The translations under genes and the position numbers were made by a program. A stretch of 9,242 bases of DNA, from positions 1 to 9,242 of the forward strand of contig JAGWLJ010000038.1 in NCBI GenBank assembly GCA_028873275.1. Direction: 5' to 3'. Shown here piece after piece: positions 6,149-9,242 of this stretch. Numbering within the stretch: the first letter of the stretch is position 1; each line of letters opens with the position of its first letter. The notes beneath the pieces were generated by a model, which saw only the letters and a program-made list of their open reading frames with translations, did not search any database and was not told where the DNA came from. The stretch comes from Pseudomonadota bacterium. Lineage in GTDB: Bacteria > Pseudomonadota > Alphaproteobacteria > Rickettsiales > SXRF01.

Positions 6149-6496
6149 ATGCCGATTCCCACGCCCGTGCTCACGATCGGGCTATTGCTGCTCTCCAACA
6201 TCTTCATGACCTTCGCCTGGTACGGGCATCTCAAATTCAGGGAGGTGCCGCTGCCGCTGGTCATACTGGTCAGCTGGTGCATCGCCTTTTTCGAATACTG
6301 CATGCAGGTGCCGGCCAACCGCTACGGCTATGGCTATTTCTCGGCCGTGCAGCTCAAGACCATCCAGGAGGTGCTGACGCTGCTGGTGTTCGTGGTATTT
6401 TCCACCCTGTATCTGGGCACCACCATCCGCTGGAATCATTATCTCGGCTTCGCGCTGATCTGCCTGGCGGTTTACGTCATATTCAAGGAATGGTAG
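6149..6496 (+). CDS. DUF486 (DMT-like) small membrane protein
   Basis: A 115-residue integral membrane protein of the DUF486 family, distantly related to drug/metabolite transporters. It has four hydrophobic helices (about residues 5-24, 34-51, 71-90 and 96-112). The family motifs are FMTFAWYGHLK (19-29), AFFEYCMQVPANRYGY (46-61) and QLKTIQEV (68-75). The length is typical for the family. The ATG at 6149 has GAGG at 6140-6143 as ribosome site. It is divergent from the DprE-like operon across 47 bases and converges on the YfhR-like gene. The function of the family is unknown; transport across the inner membrane is presumed from the fold. A link with the lipid-sugar operon is only positional. 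Confidence 0.92.
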   Translation: MPIPTPVLTIGLLLLSNIFMTFAWYGHLKFREVPLPLVILVSWCIAFFEYCMQVPANRYGYGYFSAVQLKTIQEVLTLLVFVVFSTLYLGTTIRWNHYLGFALICLAVYVIFKEW

Positions 6497-6503
6497 TTTT
6501 TAA

Positions 6504-6535
6504 ATCCTGTGGACCGCGCAGCGGCAGCACAGGAT
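6504..6535. terminator. Possible terminator hairpin between convergent genes
   Basis: Perfect 8-base arms ATCCTGTG (6504-6511) and CACAGGAT (6528-6535) enclose a second stem CCGC/GCGG (6514-6517, 6521-6524) with a 3-base loop. It lies between the stop codons at 6496 and 6549, where a shared terminator is expected. The T run is weak on the minus side (TTTAAAAAC) and absent on the + side, so efficiency is doubtful. Confidence 0.5.
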
Positions 6536-6548
6536 CCTGCACTCGTTC

Positions 6549-7361
6549 TTACGGACGCCGCAGGATCGCTGCGTAAAACTCCGCCACCTTCTTTGCCAGC
6601 ACCTGGCTGTCGAAATCGTTATGGGCGTTGCCGGGAAAGAATATAGCTTCCTTGGGCGGGTTGGCGGCGGCGAGCAATGCGCGGCCGTGATGGACGGGAA
6701 TGACGGTGTCCAGCTCGCCGTGAAAAATCAGCAACGGCGATCTGACCCTGCCAATCTTGTCGATGGAGTCAAACGTATCTTTCATCAGCAGGCGCACGGG
6801 AACGTAAGGATACATTTCCGCGGCGCGGCCGGCGACGGAAGTGTACGGGGCCTGCAGCACCAGCAGGGCCACGGGATATTCCGTGGCCATCTGCACGGCC
6901 ACGCCCGTGCCCAGCGATTCGCCGTAAAGAATGATATTGGCGGGAGGAATATTCTGCGTGGCGAGGAAGGCTATGGCGGCGCGCGCGTCGGCGTATAATC
7001 CCTGTTCGGAGGGCGAGCCGCTGCTTTTGCCGTAACCGCGGTAGCTCAGGGCCAGCACGCCGAATCCCTGACCGGCCAGCGCCGCGTAGATGCCGGCGCG
7101 GTCGCCGAGGTTGCTGGCGTTGCCGTGATAATAGACCACGGTGGGGCGGCCCGCCGGGGCTGGATGATACCACAGCTGCAGGCGTTCGCCGCCGGAGGAA
7201 ATGAATTGCTCGCTGAAGCCCTGAAGCCCGTATTGCTCCGGCGTGGCGATGGTTTTATCGGGATGATAGATCATCTGGCGCTGCGACAGGTACAGGAACG
7301 CCAGCAGCAGGCCGTAAAGGGAGAGCAGGACGATAAAAATGGTCAGCATGTACTTTTTCAT
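6549..7361 (-). CDS. Membrane-anchored alpha/beta hydrolase (YfhR/ABHD13-17 type)
   Basis: A 270-residue serine hydrolase of the group that includes E. coli YfhR, yeast BEM46 and animal ABHD13/ABHD17. Residues 4-25 form one hydrophobic helix, preceded by two lysines and not followed by a clear cleavage site, so the enzyme is probably anchored in the inner membrane with its catalytic domain outside. The typical landmarks are VVYYHGNASNLGDR (75-88, oxyanion region), ALSYRGYGKSSGSPSE (104-119), nucleophile Ser149 in LYGESLGTG, Asp218 in IFHGELDTVIPV and His247 in GNAHND. The full triad is present and the length is normal. The ATG at 7359-7361 follows GAGAGA. The gene is divergent from the prepilin peptidase over 42 bases. 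The substrate is unknown; depalmitoylase or lipid esterase activity is known for eukaryotic relatives but not shown here. Confidence 0.92.
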   Translation of the reverse strand: MKKYMLTIFIVLLSLYGLLLAFLYLSQRQMIYHPDKTIATPEQYGLQGFSEQFISSGGERLQLWYHPAPAGRPTVVYYHGNASNLGDRAGIYAALAGQGFGVLALSYRGYGKSSGSPSEQGLYADARAAIAFLATQNIPPANIILYGESLGTGVAVQMATEYPVALLVLQAPYTSVAGRAAEMYPYVPVRLLMKDTFDSIDKIGRVRSPLLIFHGELDTVIPVHHGRALLAAANPPKEAIFFPGNAHNDFDSQVLAKKVAEFYAAILRRP

Positions 7362-7403
7362 TATATATCTCTCATATTAAGGCTCTGTTAATCACCTGCT
7401 GTT

Positions 7404-7904
7404 ATGGTGCCCGGCATGTTCATTATCACGGTTTATCTGCTGTTTAGCATGCTGCTGGTGCTATGGCTGGACACCACGCGCTACATCATTCCCAACTGGC
7501 TGAGCGGCTCGTTGCTTGCGCTTTACCCGATCGCCCTGCTGCTGGCGCGCCATCCGGTGGACTGGCAGCTGGCGCTGGCCGGCATGTTTTTTGTCCTGGC
7601 CATCGGCTATTTCATCTTCTCCCGCCGGTGGATGGGCGGTGGCGATATCAAGCTGATCACCGTGGCATCGCTGTGGGTGGGATGGCAGAATCTGGTCGAG
7701 TACCTGTTCGATGTGACGCTGCTGGGCGGGGCGCTTTCTGTCGCGCTGCTGTTCGGCCGCAAATGGGGTGCTCCCTATCTGCAGAGGGACGGCAAACCCC
7801 TGCCGCGCATCCTTCGCAACGGCGAGCCGGTGCCCTATGGCATCGCTATCGCCGTCGGCTTCCTGATCATGGTGTGGCTGGGGAAGATTCCCGCTATTCG
7901 ATAA
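7404..7904 (+). CDS. Prepilin peptidase, A24 family (CpaA/TadV-like)
   Basis: A 166-residue polytopic membrane aspartic protease of the type IV prepilin peptidase family, without the N-terminal methylase domain, as in CpaA of Caulobacter Flp pili. The two catalytic aspartates are Asp23, in LWLDTTRYIIPN, and Asp81, in the family signature MGGGDIKLI (77-85). Hydrophobic segments lie at about 5-22, 34-49, 58-73, 84-97, 101-117 and 145-160; PYGIAIAVG (144-152) is the usual C-terminal motif. No pilin, secretion ATPase or other tad/cpa gene lies in the window, so it is either a detached pilus gene or serves a pilus locus elsewhere. The start is uncertain: ATG 7404 and ATG 7416 both lack a clear ribosome site. 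The 3' end overlaps the convergent YihY gene by 11 bases. Confidence 0.92.
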   Translation: MVPGMFIITVYLLFSMLLVLWLDTTRYIIPNWLSGSLLALYPIALLLARHPVDWQLALAGMFFVLAIGYFIFSRRWMGGGDIKLITVASLWVGWQNLVEYLFDVTLLGGALSVALLFGRKWGAPYLQRDGKPLPRILRNGEPVPYGIAIAVGFLIMVWLGKIPAIR

Positions 7905-8829
7905 AATCCACGGCGTCGACATGCTCTCGCTCAACGATGTGCAGCCCCAGGCAATGCACGATCTGGTAATTCAGCTCCGCCCCGAAGATAAAAATAATAT
8001 TGCAGATATAGAAGAAAATCAGCGCCACGATGATGCTGCCCAGGCTGCCGTAGATCAGGTTGACCTGCTGGAAGTTCGACAGGTACAGCGTCAGCGCCCA
8101 GGCAGCGGCCAGCCATGCGAAGGTGACGACCAGCGCTCCCGGCACCACCGACACCAGCCGCTGGCGGATATTGGGAATGGTGTAATACATGCCCGCGATG
8201 GTGAGGAACAGCACCCCGACGCTGGCGGCGTAGGCGATGCGGCTCCATTCCTCGTCCATGGCAGGAGAAAACTGGACGCCCAGCCAGTCCTCGACATGGC
8301 GGACCGCCAGCGGGATGGCGACCACCAGCAGCATGCCCGTCACGGCGAGGAAGGTGAAGAACAGCAGCTGGAGGACGCTGAGCGAGCGACGGAACCAGTA
8401 CGCCGGCGGCGTATGGACATGGTAGGCGCGATTGAGGATGGTGCGCAGCCCCTCGACCGCCGACGAAGCGGTCCAGATAGCTCCTAGGATGGATACGGTC
8501 AGCAGTCCCTGCGGCGGGCCTGAGATAATCTCGACGATGCGTGGCTTGAGTGCCGCCGTGATGTCGGCCGGCAGGGCCAGGAGCAGCGAGGTGATGAAGG
8601 CCGCGCCGGCCTCGCCCTGGCCGATGAAGCCAATCACCGCCACAATGAACACCAGGAAGGGAAACAGCGCCAGCAAATTGAGAAATGCCAGGTAGCCGGC
8701 ATGCTCGACGCCGTCGTGGCGAATAGTGGCGGTCAGGGCACGCCAGGCGCAGCCGCCTGATTGCTTCAGCGAGATCATTGCCTCAGCGTATTCGGTTGCC
8801 GCGCCCACTGCAAGTACTGTGCTGCACAT
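7894..8829 (-). CDS. YihY/BrkB-family inner-membrane protein
   Basis: A 311-residue polytopic membrane protein of the YihY (formerly BrkB or ribonuclease BN-like) family, with six helices at about residues 47-69, 107-125, 150-173, 200-217, 228-250 and 262-285. Family landmarks are RHDGVEHAGYLAFLNLLALFP (37-57), GAIWTASSAVEGLRTILNRAY (116-136), the central YYTIPN (215-220) and the final YGSLGSIIVALIFFYICNIIFIFGAELN (260-287). The molecular function is unknown; the old RNase BN and virulence-factor labels are not supported for the family. The start is unsure: ATG 8829 has no ribosome site, while ATG 8778 (MISLKQSGG) has GAGG, but only two bases away. The shorter form would keep all conserved parts. 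The stop overlaps the convergent prepilin peptidase by 11 bases. Confidence 0.9.
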   Translation of the reverse strand: MCSTVLAVGAATEYAEAMISLKQSGGCAWRALTATIRHDGVEHAGYLAFLNLLALFPFLVFIVAVIGFIGQGEAGAAFITSLLLALPADITAALKPRIVEIISGPPQGLLTVSILGAIWTASSAVEGLRTILNRAYHVHTPPAYWFRRSLSVLQLLFFTFLAVTGMLLVVAIPLAVRHVEDWLGVQFSPAMDEEWSRIAYAASVGVLFLTIAGMYYTIPNIRQRLVSVVPGALVVTFAWLAAAWALTLYLSNFQQVNLIYGSLGSIIVALIFFYICNIIFIFGAELNYQIVHCLGLHIVEREHVDAVDFIE

Positions 8830-8857
8830 TGGTTTTTTATGTACGCTCGGTTACGAC
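8829..8857 (+). promoter_or_regulatory. Weak promoter-like pair for the cold-shock gene
   Basis: TTGGTT (8829-8834) and TACGAC (8852-8857) are 17 bases apart, but match consensus at only about half the positions. A start near 8864 would give a leader of about 62 bases that includes the hairpin at 8869-8889. Offered only as the best candidate seen. Confidence 0.2.
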
Positions 8858-8868
8858 ATGGCTACGTG

Positions 8869-8889
8869 CATATGGCGCGTGGCCATATG
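8869..8889 (+). promoter_or_regulatory. Hairpin in the leader of the cold-shock gene
   Basis: A perfect 8-base inverted repeat (CATATGGC 8869-8876, GCCATATG 8882-8889) has a 5-base loop. The left arm, as part of TGCATATGGC (8867-8876), recurs exactly at 8921-8930, where it spans the start codon of the cold-shock gene. The right arm can therefore pair either with the left arm or with the start codon region. It may be an RNA switch or a DNA operator between the divergent genes. Confidence 0.5.
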
Positions 8890-8925
8890 TTGATTCACTG
8901 CCATAACGTTTAGGAGACACTGCAT

Positions 8926-9132
8926 ATGGCTACCGGTATCGTGAAATGGTTCAATCCCACCAAAGGCTACGGCTTTATCCTGCCCGACCAGGGCGGCGCC
9001 GATGTGTTCGTGCATATCAGCGCGCTGGAGCGCGCCGGGTTCGGCAGCCTCGCCGAAGGGCAGCGCATCAGCTACGAGCTGGCTACCAGCCGCGGCAAGA
9101 CCTCGGCGGCCAACCTTAAGCTGGTTGCCTAG
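8926..9132 (+). CDS. cspA: Cold-shock domain protein (CspA family)
   Basis: A 68-residue single-domain cold-shock protein that binds single-stranded RNA and DNA and acts as an RNA chaperone in the cytoplasm. It starts MATGIVKWFNPTKGYGFI. RNP1 is KGYGFI (13-18), with Tyr15 where many family members have Phe, and RNP2 is DVFVHIS (26-32). The length is that of the family. AGGAGA at 8912-8917, 8 bases before the ATG, is a good ribosome site. The leader holds a hairpin and copies of the start-codon region, which suggests control at the RNA level. The gene is divergent from YihY and its stop codon is only 5 bases from the stop of the next, convergent gene. Several csp copies per genome are usual, so cold induction cannot be assumed. 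Confidence 0.96.
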   Translation: MATGIVKWFNPTKGYGFILPDQGGADVFVHISALERAGFGSLAEGQRISYELATSRGKTSAANLKLVA

Positions 9133-9134
9133 CT

Positions 9135-9167
9135 GAGTCACGGCGCTACAAAAGCGCTGAGCGACTC
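9135..9167. terminator. Imperfect hairpin at the 3' end of the cold-shock gene
   Basis: Inner arms GCGCT (9143-9147) and AGCGC (9153-9157), with loop ACAAA, are extended by a G-T and a C-G pair. After a small internal loop come outer arms GAGTC (9135-9139) and GACTC (9163-9167). It starts 3 bases after the cold-shock stop codon and overlaps the end of the convergent gene. No T run follows, so it may be a 3' stabilising hairpin or a weak terminator. Confidence 0.35.
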
Positions 9168-9242
9168 CCGGAAATAATTCAGGTACCACATCATGATGGC
9201 GCTGAAGGTGACCATCAGGATGCAGAAGCTGATGAGCAGCTG
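9138..9242 (-). CDS. Unidentified membrane protein, C-terminal end only
   Basis: The last 34 codons and the TGA stop (9138-9140) of a minus-strand gene that enters from the right edge. The visible part begins QLLISFCILMVTFSAIMMWY and ends LNYFRESLSAFVAP. This is one strongly hydrophobic helix of about 20 residues followed by a short, mildly charged tail, so the protein very likely ends with a membrane segment. The frame is open from the window edge to the stop and runs convergent to the cold-shock gene, 5 bases from its stop. The part seen is too short to name a family, and a start cannot be given. Confidence 0.6.
   Translation of the reverse strand, partial: QLLISFCILMVTFSAIMMWYLNYFRESLSAFVAP

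Noticed and set aside
8902..8907. CATAAC as -10 element of the cold-shock gene
   Set aside because: The start would fall inside the ribosome site at 8912-8917, and the -35 match is poor.
1..9242. Mobile elements, CRISPR, tRNA or rRNA, defence or toxin-antitoxin genes
   Set aside because: I looked for transposase or integrase motifs, regularly spaced repeats, cloverleaf sequences and small paired genes, and found none. The 54-codon gene with the hydrolase does not resemble a toxin-antitoxin pair.

Overview
The window is a gene-dense, GC-rich stretch of bacterial chromosome. The gene families present (a single-domain CspA-type protein, YihY/BrkB, a DUF486 membrane protein, a compact CpaA-type prepilin peptidase, and a DprE1/DprE2-like pair outside mycobacteria) fit a proteobacterium, most likely an alphaproteobacterium. 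That placement is inferred from family composition and codon style, not from a marker gene. I see no rRNA, tRNA, CRISPR array, insertion sequence, phage gene or attachment site. No gap between genes reaches 300 bases; the longest is about 118.

Left part (1-1498, all minus strand). At the edge is the 5' end of a gene for an exported protein (98 to beyond base 1). Upstream of it lies a 100-residue Ser/Gly-rich disordered protein (556-254), closed by a textbook intrinsic terminator (237-204). Further upstream, a 54-codon gene (1498-1334) overlaps by one base (TGATG) the start of a small alpha/beta hydrolase (1334-675).

Centre (1571-6101, all minus strand). Four genes form a tight operon with overlaps of 4 and 8 bases and a gap of 1 base. 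In order of transcription they are a DprE1-like FAD oxidase, a DprE2-like short-chain dehydrogenase, an SbmA/BacA/YddA-type ABC transporter with fused membrane and ATPase domains, and a secreted creatininase-family hydrolase. The first two would together invert C2 of a polyprenyl-phosphate sugar (ribose to arabinose in mycobacteria). The other two point to envelope or periplasmic chemistry.

Right part (6149-9242). A DUF486 membrane protein (+) leaves divergently from the operon and converges on a membrane-anchored YfhR/ABHD-type hydrolase (-). Next come a prepilin peptidase (+) and a YihY/BrkB membrane protein (-), whose 3' ends overlap by 11 bases. A cold-shock protein (+) follows, then the 3' end of an unidentified membrane protein (-).

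The observations I rate highest are the leader of the cold-shock gene, where one 8-base segment can pair with either of two identical copies, one of them containing the start codon, and the make-up of the four-gene DprE-like operon.
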